Made by a program: the position numbers and the translations under genes. Of a stretch of DNA of 64,000 nucleotides, positions 1 to 10,775 are shown piece by piece. Origin of the DNA: Theobroma cacao (taxonomy: Eukaryota; Streptophyta; Magnoliopsida; Malvales; Malvaceae); NCBI RefSeq assembly GCF_000208745.1, contig NC_030851.1:610667-674666 (forward strand), in the 5' to 3' direction. Within the stretch, counting starts at the first letter, position 1. The number at the start of each line of letters is the position of its first letter. Below the pieces are notes generated by a model, which saw only the letters and a list, made by a program, of their open reading frames with translations, was not told the DNA's origin and did no database searches.

Positions 1-483
1 AAATTAAGGATTTACTAGATAAAAAACTAATCAGGAAAAGTAATTCACCATGGAGTTGTTCTGCTTTCTATGTAATTAAAAATGCAGAAATAGAAAGAGA
101 AACACCAAGACTTGTCATTAATTACAAACCATTAAACAAAGCACTGGAATGGATAAGGTATCCTACTCCCACAAAAAAAGATCTTCTTCAAAAACTATGT
201 AATGCAAAAATATTCTCAAAGTTTGATATGAAATCAGGGTTTTAACAAATCCAGATCAAAGAAACTGAAAGATACAAAACAGCATTTACAGTTCCATTTG
301 GACAATATGAATGGAATGTAATGCCTTTCGGGTTAAAAAATGCACCATCAGAATTCCAAAGAATAATGAATGAAATATTTAATCCCTACTCTCAATTCAC
401 AATAGTATATATTGATGATGTTTTGATATTCTCACAAAACTTACAAAAACATTTTAAACATCTCAAGATATTCATTGATATCA
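1..483 (+). pseudogene. Endogenous pararetrovirus (Caulimoviridae-type) reverse transcriptase fragment, broken
   Basis: One frame (starting at base 3) reads through the palm region of a reverse transcriptase, including the MPFGLKNAP stretch near 321 and the catalytic YIDD motif near 408-420. The wording around these motifs is closer to plant pararetroviruses (Caulimoviridae) than to Ty3/gypsy elements; this is recognition by eye and the two families are related. The frame is broken by an in-frame TAA at 243-245, and the similarity stops near 483 where a TA/CA microsatellite begins. No protease, RNase H or movement-protein part is visible on the right; the left side is cut by the window edge. 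It is an old integrated fossil with no sign of function. Confidence 0.8.
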
Positions 484-490
484 TTAAGAG

Positions 491-544
491 CATATATATA
501 TATATATATATGTATATAGATACACACACACACACACACACACA
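491..544. repeat. Compound TA/CA microsatellite
   Basis: About ten TA units, a short interruption (gtatatagata), then about ten CA units. It marks the right limit of the reverse-transcriptase fragment. Such slippage-prone tracts usually vary in length between individuals. Confidence 0.95.
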
Positions 545-1328
545 GAGAACAAGGCATGTCTCTTTCTCATGCTAACTATGAAACTAGCTAATAGAAAATC
601 ACAACTTTTGCCTTGCAACAAAGGCATCCATCCCTTCCCAGATTCACCAAAGACATGGTTCCCGAGACCCGGGCTATAAAGCAACTAAAAACAACTTGAT
701 AAACTTTGATTCGCCACATGATTCCAAAAGATAATAATAACTGCTATTTGTATAGATAGAAGAGTATACCAAACAAGAGGTACAACAAAGGTCCCTGGAA
801 AAGATTAACTGCTGTTTTCTGGAGGAATCACGATCATATGAAACCTCTCAAACTGTCGATAACAGACATATCGATAGATGTCAACCTTCCATGTGCAAAA
901 AGAGACATATTTGATGATGAGGAGCAACCTGATGAGCCTGCAATAACATCACTGAATTCGCAGCTCAATTTTTATCTTCATCCTAGTTACCTACAACACC
1001 CAAATATAATCATCACTACAGCAACACAGCACCAGCTTTCATTAGACAAAGAACCAGGAAACATGAACAGCGATGCACCTTGCTTAAAACAGACTTTTCA
1101 GGATGTTTACTTAAATGGTCAGTGACACCAAAAACAAGAGAAAAGTACAAGCTATGACCACCCCTTTAATTACAAAAGATTCTTTTTTAACGAAAAAAAG
1201 ATAAAACCACAAAAGTGGAGTAAGAAACAAAGTAACAGAAAAATGCCCAAAATTATTAGGGATAAGGCAGTCTGCTAATGAAACCTGGTTTCCTTGTCTG
1301 GAGTAGTCTCTACTTCATGGACAAACCA
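545..1328. other. No confident gene; probable 3' flank or long 3' UTR of the F-box gene
   Basis: No reading frame here resembles a known protein. A plus-strand frame at 838-1125 (95 codons) has no recognisable domain. On the minus strand the stretch lies directly downstream of the F-box gene stop codon and has transcribed-looking composition, so part is probably its 3' UTR. The exact 3' end cannot be placed from sequence alone. Confidence 0.4.
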
Positions 1329-3200
1329 TTAGCCAAAAAACAAGTATTCGTCATCGTAATCAGAGAAGTCACTGGCCCCTGAGAATTCAAAATAATCATC
1401 ATAATCATCAGACATTAAGTCAATGTCAGAAATTCCAGATGGGTAATCTTCATCTGATGACCCAGTATCATGAACTTCCGCATCAAACTCATAATCATGA
1501 GTCGAATCATAAGGACGTCGCAAATTTTTCATGCGTTCAACACATCTTTTCTCCAAGTTCCCTACTAGACTAACATTGAAACACTGGCGCAAGTCAAGGG
1601 ATTCGAGGTGAGGACAGCCATTTAGAATGGCCTGCAAGCCATCATCTGTCAGCTTGTTCCCAAAAAGTTGGAGGTGGTGTAATTCAGGCATAGTTTGTGC
1701 AATAGCTAGTGCCTCATCATCAGACTCTAATCGGAAGCGTCTGCATCCCCGAATATTGAATTTAAAGGATTTCAGACGAGGGCAACAGCGCCCAACAGTT
1801 TCCAGAGCATCTTTTGAAATGGTGCAGTATGAAATTTCAAGCTCTTCTAGAAATGGAAGTTTTGAAGCAGCCTTGCTTAATCCTTCATCTGAAATGTTAT
1901 AGCACGATACAAGTCGAAGACGTTTAAGATGACTAGACCTGTGACAAGGATCATTGGAAGAATAAAAAATGGGCAACTAGAGCCAGCAGTAGCACACAAA
2001 TGAATAACCATTTTAGTACTGTAATATAGTGTAAATAAGTAATGTTTGAACCTATAAATGCAAACAAATAACCATCATTCTATTGGATGTTCAAGCTGAA
2101 ACATCATTTTGAAATTATATTCGGGTAATTAATCACAGATGAAGTGAACAAACAAAATACCAGACTAAGAACAAACATCTTGAATCTCAATAAGAGTACA
2201 ACTTCCAAAGTGAATCAACCAATGAAACTTCATTAAGGAAACCAAAATCATACAAACACCAAAAAGCAGTGATACAAACTAAGCCAAACTGTTGGTTGCT
2301 TGATGAAGGATTATATTCTCCAACCAATAGTTACCCATCCATATCCTTCCTCTATTCGCCTAGCACCATGAGAATGCAAAGGAAAACCAAAAACAAACTG
2401 GGAAAGTTTCATTTACGTCACTAATCTTTAATCAATTGTTGTCTTAGATAATCATACCACATTGATATTCAAATTAGAAACTGTTGAAACTCGAAATATC
2501 TAAATGCATCAGCTTAACTCTTTGCCCTTAAAATTTGGACCAAATATGACCTGCCCTGCAGTAAGAATTTAAGAGCCTAATATGTCTCATTGAAAAAAAA
2601 AAAGAAGCTTTTTATTTAGTCGTAATTCACTATTTTTGTTATAAAAATATTAAGAAAAAAAGTCCAACATGACATTAAAGAACCAAAGGCAATCAAAATC
2701 CTCAAACGTTAAAGCAAGAAACCCTAATTCTATGAAATGTGCACAAATTGACTCTTAATTAACCAAACCTAGCAAAATTAAAAACGCTCCATTAACATTA
2801 AAAAATTGAAAATTGACAATTGATAAGCAGTAGAACTCGAAAAACAATCAGAGATCATAAAATTGAAAAAAAAATGAAAATTGTACCTCTCAGCGATATT
2901 AAGTAGAAGCTCATCGGTACCAAAATACTCGATATTGATATCAAGCAAGTGGCCACAGCTGCGATCGACAGCGTGGACGCACATCATTTCGAGGACACGG
3001 TCCTCGGCCGCTATATAACCCAAATTGTGCATATCGATGGATCTCCACATCAATGGGTCTTTGCAGATCTTTCGCCATTGAGAGCAGACGTTTTGGGCGC
3101 TCTTCAGGATCTCAAATGCACCCAGCCGAGAGAGAATCGAGGCCGTCACGTCCAAGGGCAGCTCCAGCCAATTACGACTTTCGCCTTCGGCGGTGGTCAT
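1329..3200 (-). CDS. F-box/LRR protein, SKIP19/FBL20-24 type (copy 1)
   Basis: Two exons, 3200-2887 and 1938-1329, joined across a GT-AG intron of 948 bases, give 307 residues. The N-terminal F-box (about residues 11-55, from the NWLELPLDV stretch through the SQWRKICKDP stretch) is the part that binds SKP1/ASK in an SCF ubiquitin ligase. Leucine-rich repeats follow (about 105-240, e.g. ISDEGLSKAASKLP and HLESLDLRQC) and would select the substrate. The last 50 or so residues are very acidic, with many Asp, Ser and Tyr, and look disordered. The start was chosen because the F-box follows at once and the splice phase (2 bases carried over to form Arg) matches copy 2. Substrate unknown. It is in tandem with the gene at 4079-6159. 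Confidence 0.92.
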
Positions 3201-4078
3201 AGTTCGTTTTCTTTCTTTTCTGTTTTCTCGCGTAGAGTAGGAAATATTGTCGGAAGGACTGAAAAAAGGAGAAAAGAATGGGCGTGGGTAGATTCTTAAG
3301 AAAGAAAAAGATATTGGAGAGCTGAAACGGTCAAAGTTATATTACCTCTGTTTATATAATTAGTACAAATATCATTTATATTTATTATTATATATTAATA
3401 TATTTTAATTATGAATCTAAAATATATTATTAATAATCGATTTTATCAATTGAATTATAAATCAAAATCAAATTATTGAATGATTTCGATTTTCGCCTTC
3501 ATAAATCTAAACATTAAAATTAATATCTAAAAAACTTTAATTATTAAATTTTTTTAAATAAATTATTATTTTAATTATATTTATTAATTATTATTAATAA
3601 AAATATCTTTTATTATTTTGTGATTTGATATCTCGTAATGAAGGATAACATGACATAGTGATTAATGTCCCATATATATAAAATAATAAATAATATTCAA
3701 TTAAAATAAAAATATAAAAATTTAATTAAACATAATAAAAAAGTAATTCAATAATACTTTTAAGCATTGTACCTAACCTTCAGGTCTCAGTTAAACCTTA
3801 AAAACCATAACATAGTATGAATCAAACTGCTATGATAAAGTCAGACAACTAAAATTCTCATAGAAATATATACTTCAAAAAGAAAAATATATAGGCATCC
3901 GAAATTAGCTCCTACTACATAGCTGGACAAAAAATACTACAGTTGAGCTCTCTGTAATTTCAACAAAAGGGTCTGAGTTTCACAAAATATCATTTGCATA
4001 GCGTCAATCCTTGTCCAAAATCAAGAAGAACCTCCTCTCAGACATCCAAAACTCCTTAACTTCATCAGTCACCCCTGG
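3201..4078. other. Intergenic, AT-rich
   Basis: Between the start of F-box copy 1 and the stop of copy 2. About 3201-3340 should hold the promoter and 5' UTR of copy 1. About 3350-3760 is very AT-rich with no coding sign, and about 3780-4078 is probably 3' UTR of copy 2. No transposon end was recognised. Confidence 0.5.
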
Positions 4079-6159
4079 CTACAAATCTCCCCAATTAAAC
4101 CATAGATCATAATCATAATCATTATCATAAATACCATCATTACCATCAAAACCATCAGAACCATAAAATTCGTAATCAAGGCCATAATCCTCATTACCAA
4201 AGTCAGAAGAAAGGTAGTCATCATCAGAAAATCCAGAATCGCTACTTACAGTGAATTCATAGTCATGAGTTGAATCACTGGGGTGTCTCAAATTTTTAAT
4301 CTGTTCAGCACATCTTTTCCCCAAATCCTTATCCAGATTAACAAAGTAACATCTGCGCAGGTCAAGGGATTCAAGGTACGGGCACCTGTCAAGAATGGCC
4401 TGCAAACCATGATTAGTCAGCTTGTTTCCGAGAAGCTGGAGGTGGTGTAGTCCACGCATGTTTTGTGCAATAGCTAGTGCCTCCTCGTCATCCTTAAAAT
4501 ATGGGTCTCTGATAGCCACTTGATTGTATTTGAATGTTTTCAGAAGAGGGCTACAACGCCCAACAGCTTCAATAGCATCTTTGCCGGTATTACCAGAATA
4601 TATTTCAAGCTCTTCCAGCAATGGAAATTTTGAAGCTGCTTCACTCAATCCCTCATCTGAAATACCCCAGCATTGCACCAGTCGGAGGCGTCTGAGATGA
4701 GTTGTTCTGTGAAACCATCAACACAAAAGTCGGTTGCCATATCAGCAGTCAAATTAGCGAATAACCTTACCGCTAGTATAATAAAGTAAGTGATAGTATA
4801 TTACAAACATTTCTAATATAAATGGCGTCATGTCAATTGAAGGAACCAAAGGGTAAAAATTTTTTCTTGTTACCCTGCAATGAAACATATGAAAAAGGAA
4901 CAAAAAAAAAAGAATGTAGACACTTTCTGGCATATTACGGAGCAAATGGCCGCAGCCCTGACAAAACCAGCACAGAAATCTCATACAGAAAGCAATGACA
5001 AATAAAGGCCACTCTCCTCCAATAACTAATGAGCCACCATGTCTTTTTCATAGTCTGAACTAACATTCTCTTTGCCATCCCTACCAGCAATCTGAAGAAT
5101 TCGGAGATGGCCCAATCATGGTTTCTGCATGTCACTGCAGAAAAAGAATGCCATTCCTCATGAACTCATTCCTGACTTGCTACCTATCTCCAATTCCATC
5201 GCACTCCGACATATATAAAAGCCAGATGTTGTCACAAAGGCTATGAACATCCAACTACAGAGGAGTATATTTGGATGTTCGTAGCTTTTGTGACAACATC
5301 AGGCTTTTATGTCAAAGTGCCATAGAATTGGAGATAGATGACAAGCTAAGAAATGAGTTCATGAGCATTTCTGAATGGCATTTTTTTCAGTGAGATCCAA
5401 AATTCATGATTAGGTCATCCGCGGATCCTTCAGATGGGCGGTAGGGATGGCAAAGAGGCGAATATATCCACATTGAGTTATGAAATGACCAGACCCTCGA
5501 AGTACATTTTATAAACATAATGCACAGCCATGAATGCCTCACTGGTTTAGTCAATTGCACATTGCACTTTGTTTACCAAAAAATCATGCAGTTAAAAGAT
5601 ACCGTTAGTTTAAGAACAGTAAGCATGAATTTTCATTTAAGAAACGTAAAAAAAGAGAGAAAAAACCTAAACCCATGACTTATTAACCAAACCCAGCAAA
5701 TTAAACACACTAAAACATTCAAAATTGACCATTGATCAGCGATTTGAGGGTAATATTAGTACATTACCTCTGGGTGATGTAAGCGAGAACGTCATCCGTA
5801 CCAAAATACTCGACATTGATATCGATCAAACCACCACAGCTGCGATCTATAGCATGCCTGCACATTATCTCGAGATTATAGGGCATGTCATGTAAGTCAC
5901 CAGCATTCCTCATGTCGATGGACCGCCAAAGGGAGGGATCCCTGCTGATGTTGCGCCACTGAGTGCATACTTTTTGAGCGCTCTCGATGATCTCTATAGC
6001 TCCCAGTCTCAACAGGATCGACGCCGTCACATCCCGCGGGAGGTCTAGCCAGTTTCGGAGACATGGCTCTTTCGGTGGCTCGGATTCGCTTTCTGATTCC
6101 CATTCCGTTTCAGTTTCGGTTTCTGCTTCGAGTGACTGGGATTCAGTAACGGTGGACAT
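4079..6159 (-). CDS. F-box/LRR protein, SKIP19/FBL20-24 type (copy 2)
   Basis: Two exons, 6159-5768 and 4706-4079, give 339 residues. The intron sits at the same codon and phase as in copy 1, so the two are tandem duplicates. The N-terminus has an extra Glu/Thr/Ser-rich stretch (about residues 8-32, alternating ET and ES pairs) before the F-box (about 36-80, NWLDLPRDV). LRRs follow (e.g. GLQAILDRCPYLESLDLRRC). The final 60 or so residues are an acidic, Tyr/Gly/Asp-rich tail. Predicted role: substrate receptor of an SCF E3 ligase, target unknown. The 1061-base intron holds a long inverted repeat (5068-5458). A small in-frame AUG choice further in would lose part of the N-terminal acidic stretch only. 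Confidence 0.92.
5068..5458. repeat. Long inverted repeat (hairpin) inside the intron of F-box copy 2
   Basis: Left arm 5068-5254 and right arm 5271-5458 are reverse complements of each other over almost their whole length with scattered mismatches and small indels, around a loop of about 16 bases. Matching blocks include ctctttgccatccctacc against its complement at the far end, tatctccaatt, and gatgttgtcacaaa next to the loop. When the host gene is transcribed this would fold into a hairpin of about 185 paired positions. There are no obvious terminal repeats or target-site duplications typical of a MITE, so an inverted local duplication is equally possible. Confidence 0.85.
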
Positions 6160-6749
6160 GGCTTGTTTGCAGATTTTCCAGGGAAGTGTTGGAATTTACT
6201 TAGAATTTTTAAGGGGGGCGTAAGCTAAACGGCGGAACTGTTGACTTTAAAAAATTTTCAATCCCTTTCAGCGGTGTATGCCTGCCATCTATCTGTTTAC
6301 ACCTTTTAACTTCAAGACGCTTTTGTGGAATAAAAAGGTAAGACAGAAAATACTAAGTTTTAATGAATCAAAACAGATAATTCTTTATAAATTATCAAAT
6401 ACCGATTCTGACTCTGTCACGATCCTAAATAAAACCCATTGATATTACAACAGTTTGGTGAGGCTTGGGCCATGAAGAAACTCTCGTTTTTTTCCTCTTT
6501 GTTTATCCCTTGATTTAGTGGAATTTTACAGAGTTTTTCTATTGATGAAACTGCTTTCAATCATCGCATGATACCTCAAAAATCATTTATAAATTAAGCA
6601 GGTCATGATCAAAATTCTAAAAGAAAAATTAATATTTAAACAAAAGCGAATAGCTTAGGACCAAAGAAAAAGAAAAAAAATTGTTTAATTCCTACAAGAT
6701 AACCGGCAAAAATAAAACAAAGACGCGGAAAATCAAGTTCTGGTTCGTT
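6160..6749. other. Intergenic between F-box copy 2 and eIF3b
   Basis: Holds the promoter and 5' UTR of F-box copy 2 on its left and presumably the 3' UTR of eIF3b on its right. No further gene or transposon seen. Confidence 0.5.
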
Positions 6750-6883
6750 AGCCCTGTTGTTGCTGCTGCTTCAGCTTTCACTCTTCATGATAGGATAGGA
6801 CCTCTTCCGACACATCCTGAGAGCCCTGTTGCTGCTGCTTCAGCTTTCAATCTTCATAGGATAGGACCTCTTCCGACACATCC
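6750..6883. repeat. Tandem duplication across the 3' end of the eIF3b coding region
   Basis: Copy 6750-6817 and copy 6822-6883 (period about 72 bases) share agccctgtt, gctgctgcttcagctttca, and ataggacctcttccgacaca. Copy 2 (right) contains the eIF3b stop codon (6847-6849) and the last codons; copy 1 lies just beyond it in the 3' UTR and differs by small insertions (an extra ttg unit and an inserted tgat). Confidence 0.9.
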
Positions 6884-9800
6884 AACACTTCCTCTACTTC
6901 AACTTCCTTGGCCTCGTATTCCTCTTCCTCATCACTAGCTTCTCCATCCCTCAACTTCTGCCTCTCCAATTTTTCCTCCTCATGTGCCCGCCTCCATTCG
7001 CTAACCCACTTGTCCCATTCCTCCTTCAACATCCTTCTCTTCTCGCGGTCTTGCTCGCTCAATAACATCGATACATCCTGGTCCTCAGCCTCGTACTTCT
7101 TACTGTACTTTTTCAAGTTCCTTGCAATCTCTTCCTCCTTCTCAGGAGTCAGGAAGGATGGTGGCCTTGGGCGCCATAAGAACTGCAATACAAAAAGACA
7201 AACAGAAATCCAGCAATCGATCAGATCATGAACTGGCAAAGGCACCAAGTGCTTGAAATAAACAAACCTGACTCCAGGAAAATGATGCATAGCACTCAAG
7301 TCTCAACAAACAAAAGTCATCAGCAACGAAATTTATCTATCATTTATGCTTATATTAGGAAGGATGGTTCATTTACCTGGAAGAAATGATCCTTCAGTAT
7401 CCGATAAAGTAGCTTGCCATTAAAGGACCATACGTTGAAACCATTTTCCATTTCATGAACTGAAGTCACTGAAGTTGCAACATACCTTATATATACAGAG
7501 AGAGCACTTATCAGAATATAAATTTAACCAATGTACCCCTTTTATTAAAAGGAAAGCAATTTTCATTTCTTTTTATAGTAGAGCACCTTGTTTCAATTAA
7601 ACACAAAACCAACGAGCACAAATATTGATGATATCAAATTATCTTTAGCTTACCTTCCAGTGGGATCCCATTCAATATCTGTTGCCATAAAATGTTCAGC
7701 AGTTGCCATGGTTTCAAGCTCATCAACATTGAAGAATTCCAACTGACCATTGAAACCCTTCAATCCAGCAAGTACAATGAAACGGCCACCAGGTGACCAG
7801 AATAAGGCATTTGCCTGCTTGCCCTTTAGAGTAGTTAGCTTTGAAACTCGGCCTGTGTTGTGAGCAGTTCGCATTGAGTAAAAGCTAACATCAGGCCTTG
7901 GATTATCCCCATGTATAACAGCGAACCTGTGACCCTTAGGCTCCCAAGCAAAGGCAATTATCTTGTCATTTTTATTATCAAGCTCCAAAACCTCAATTGG
8001 TATGTCTCTTTCTTTGATGCGGAAGAGCTCAAAGCCTGTATATGTGCTTTTCTTAGTTTTCGTATAGCGATCAGCCTTGACAGCAAGATAATCACCATTG
8101 CTTTGCCAGTACATCTTACAATCACTAACGCTGAAAAGATTCTTTTGCCTCAATTCCTCTTTACTGGGAATTTGAACTAGACTCACCTGAGAAATGTGGC
8201 ATATTAGCTGAAATCTAAACTCATAAAATAATGGAGCCTCTCAAAAAGAACACAGATGCTTACCCTAGCAGGTTGGTTCCCACCTCCTAGTTCAGGAACA
8301 AAAAGTGCAATAATTGGATCTGTTGGTGACCAACTGAAGTCCACAACATTTTCAACCTTCAAAGATTTTTTGTCAATAAGGCTAAATGTCTCTGTTTCAT
8401 AAACAGATATCATGTTCTTCCCAAGTTTGGCAAAGTACTTATCCTCTTTTCCACCGCCCCATCTGACAAATAACAATTCTAGTTCATCAGAATAACAGGG
8501 ATGCTGACCAAAATGAGATGAATTAAGGAAAATATAAACCAAATGATTCACAAAGAATAATCAGAAGAATCACCTGAAAACAGGCCAAGAAACTCCTGCA
8601 ACACCACCAGTTCCTCCTATTGCAAATTCATCAGCACTTCCCTTAAAATCTCTCATCACTTTCCCCGTTCTCACATCAAAAATGTTTATCACAACCCTCT
8701 ACATAAATTAAATTTATATCAGAAATGACATTGGATAATAATAGAATAAAATCATGTAACAAGGATTGGTTTGAAAACCTTACATTTGCATCACGAGGAT
8801 TGCTTGGTTCGTGGCTGCTGTACGTCACCAAATATTTCTCACCAGGGGAGAAATCAATAAGCTTAACCTGCATCAGTATCATTGAAGGTTAAAGATGATG
8901 AAATGCCAAGTTAAAGAATATGTTAATTTAAAGCCTATTCTAACCTGAGGATGGGCATAACGCATTAGGCGATTAAATGTATTAGCACCTCCCCAAACAG
9001 CAGCTCCTTGCCTGTGAACTGTTGCCAAGTATGTCCCAAGGGGAGACCACTGCACAAAGCTTTCAGTCCAGTACTGTAAACAAAAAACAGGTAAAATCAA
9101 TCACAATGCATCAACAATCCAATAATGAAAATGATAACCGGATCACTAACAAAACAAAGCAATGACTTAAACCAAATCAACCAATATTACTCTCTTTTAA
9201 AACACACGGACATGGATCTCTGTGCACCATGCAAAAACACACGCAAAAAAGAGAGAGAGAAGGTTCACAAACTGCAAGCCACACTAAGTCATAATGTGTG
9301 CTACAAGCTCATGCTACTTACAGCACGCTTGTAAACAAGCTCAGTTTTAGACTGCCTTGCATCATTCCATAGAACCTCAGTATCAGTGCCAGCACGAATT
9401 ACAAATTGATCTCGTGCCTTCTCGTCAGTAAGCCACTTTTGAAGATTTTCCTGCACATCAAAGTAATAAATGTATATAAATATCCAACACTAGGAAGGAA
9501 AGAGAGAACACAGGTTTGTGTATAATAAAAAGAACAATACTTGAGATTATCCGTTATATAGGATGCTTCTATAGTACATGGAAAACTGTTAGAATCTAGA
9601 AATCAAAATATCAAGCAGAGAAAGGAGAACAGGAAGAAACACACTTCTAATAGAATAAATTTTACACAATACCTCTTAAAGAAGAAGCTACAATTAACTT
9701 ATCTAGAATCTTAGTGCAAGTATACTGTTTTACAGAAACATACAAATATTCAGCACCAATCCTCAACTCGGTCAAATCAAAACCATCCTTTACATACTCT

Positions 9801-10678
9801 AAATGCTTATATAAACCCATTTATACAAACCCCATAACTGTTCATGGAGTCGCATTATAAGCAGCTTAGTATCAGAGATTGAATCAACACAAAGCAAATA
9901 TGAGAACGATACTCATCAAACAATTTTTACAACAGAAACCAAATGCATTTACTAAGAAAACAATGTGGAGAAAAACGACACAGTAATATTACCCCTGGTG
10001 TATAGGGTTTAATCTCAGGAGGAGCCCATTCATCCGGAACTCTCATGTACTTATCAAAATCATCAAACATACTAACAGCAAAAATATGTGCTCTATCCAA
10101 CTTGTACCCATTTGTCTTTTCCTTAGCAAGCTCAGCTTCCTACATCCATAACCAATCAAAGAAACCAATTCAGATTTTGAGAACCAAAGGCATAAGACCA
10201 AAATTCTCAAAATTCAAAAGCAATAAACATCGAACCTGAGGAGTATTATACTCTATGAAACAATAACCCAGGGTTTTCTTAGTCTCAGGATCAACGGGCA
10301 TCCAAAGACCATCCTCCTTAATCACACCAATCTGACTATAGATTTTTCGAATCACACCTTCGAGTTTCTCAAACTTCTCACGAGGAACAACCGGGAGATT
10401 ATCGACGACTATAATGTTTCCAAACCCGGAATCAAACTCCAGTTGATCATCATGGTAAACATCCTCATCGTCACTGTTCAAAACCGAAAATTATATAATT
10501 ACAAAAAAAAAATCAGTCTAAAAAAAATTTAGAAAGATAATGGGTTTTAATACCTGACAATGCCACAGTATTCTCCAGGAGGAAGTTTGACGGAACTGTA
10601 ATCGAAGTTATCCAAGTCGATACCCAGTCGAGCCGCCGTCGACTCTATCTCGTTCATTAGCATTACCTCCGACGCCAT
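6847..10678 (-). CDS. TIF3B1: Eukaryotic translation initiation factor 3 subunit B (eIF3b)
   Basis: Eleven exons (10678-10554, 10473-10236, 10139-9993, 9450-9322, 9073-8945, 8867-8784, 8698-8574, 8462-8264, 8186-7654, 7485-7377, 7182-6847) join in frame to 717 residues; plant eIF3b proteins are about 712. An RRM occupies about residues 59-145 (IIVVDNLPVV, then YCFIEYNTPQEAE) and in the family contacts eIF3a and eIF3j. A beta-propeller built from WD-like blades follows (about 165-600, e.g. FVQWSPLGTYLATVHRQG and DFSWSPTDPIIALFVP). The C-terminus is a charged helix, Lys/Glu-rich, that binds eIF3i/eIF3g, ending in a Glu-rich tail. It is a core scaffold of the eIF3 complex on the 40S ribosome. 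All introns are GT-AG. A telo-box lies upstream of the start. Confidence 0.97.
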
Positions 10679-10766
10679 GCTTATTCTCGATCTGCGTCGT
10701 TCGAGATTTGGGATGAGCCGTCTGGATTCTGGATTAGAATGGAAAGAGGTAGCGTTGGTATTTGCG

Positions 10767-10775
10767 TTAGGGTTT
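10767..10775 (-). promoter_or_regulatory. Telo-box upstream of eIF3b
   Basis: The minus strand reads AAACCCTAA about 90 bases upstream of the eIF3b start codon. This motif is common in promoters of plant translation-machinery genes and is linked to expression in dividing cells. Placement fits; function is inferred. Confidence 0.55.

Noticed and set aside
838..1125. Plus-strand frame of 95 codons
   Set aside because: No domain, no splice or start context, and it lies opposite the probable 3' UTR of F-box copy 1.
2949..3299. Plus-strand frame of 116 codons
   Set aside because: It is the antisense shadow of the F-box exon at 2887-3200.
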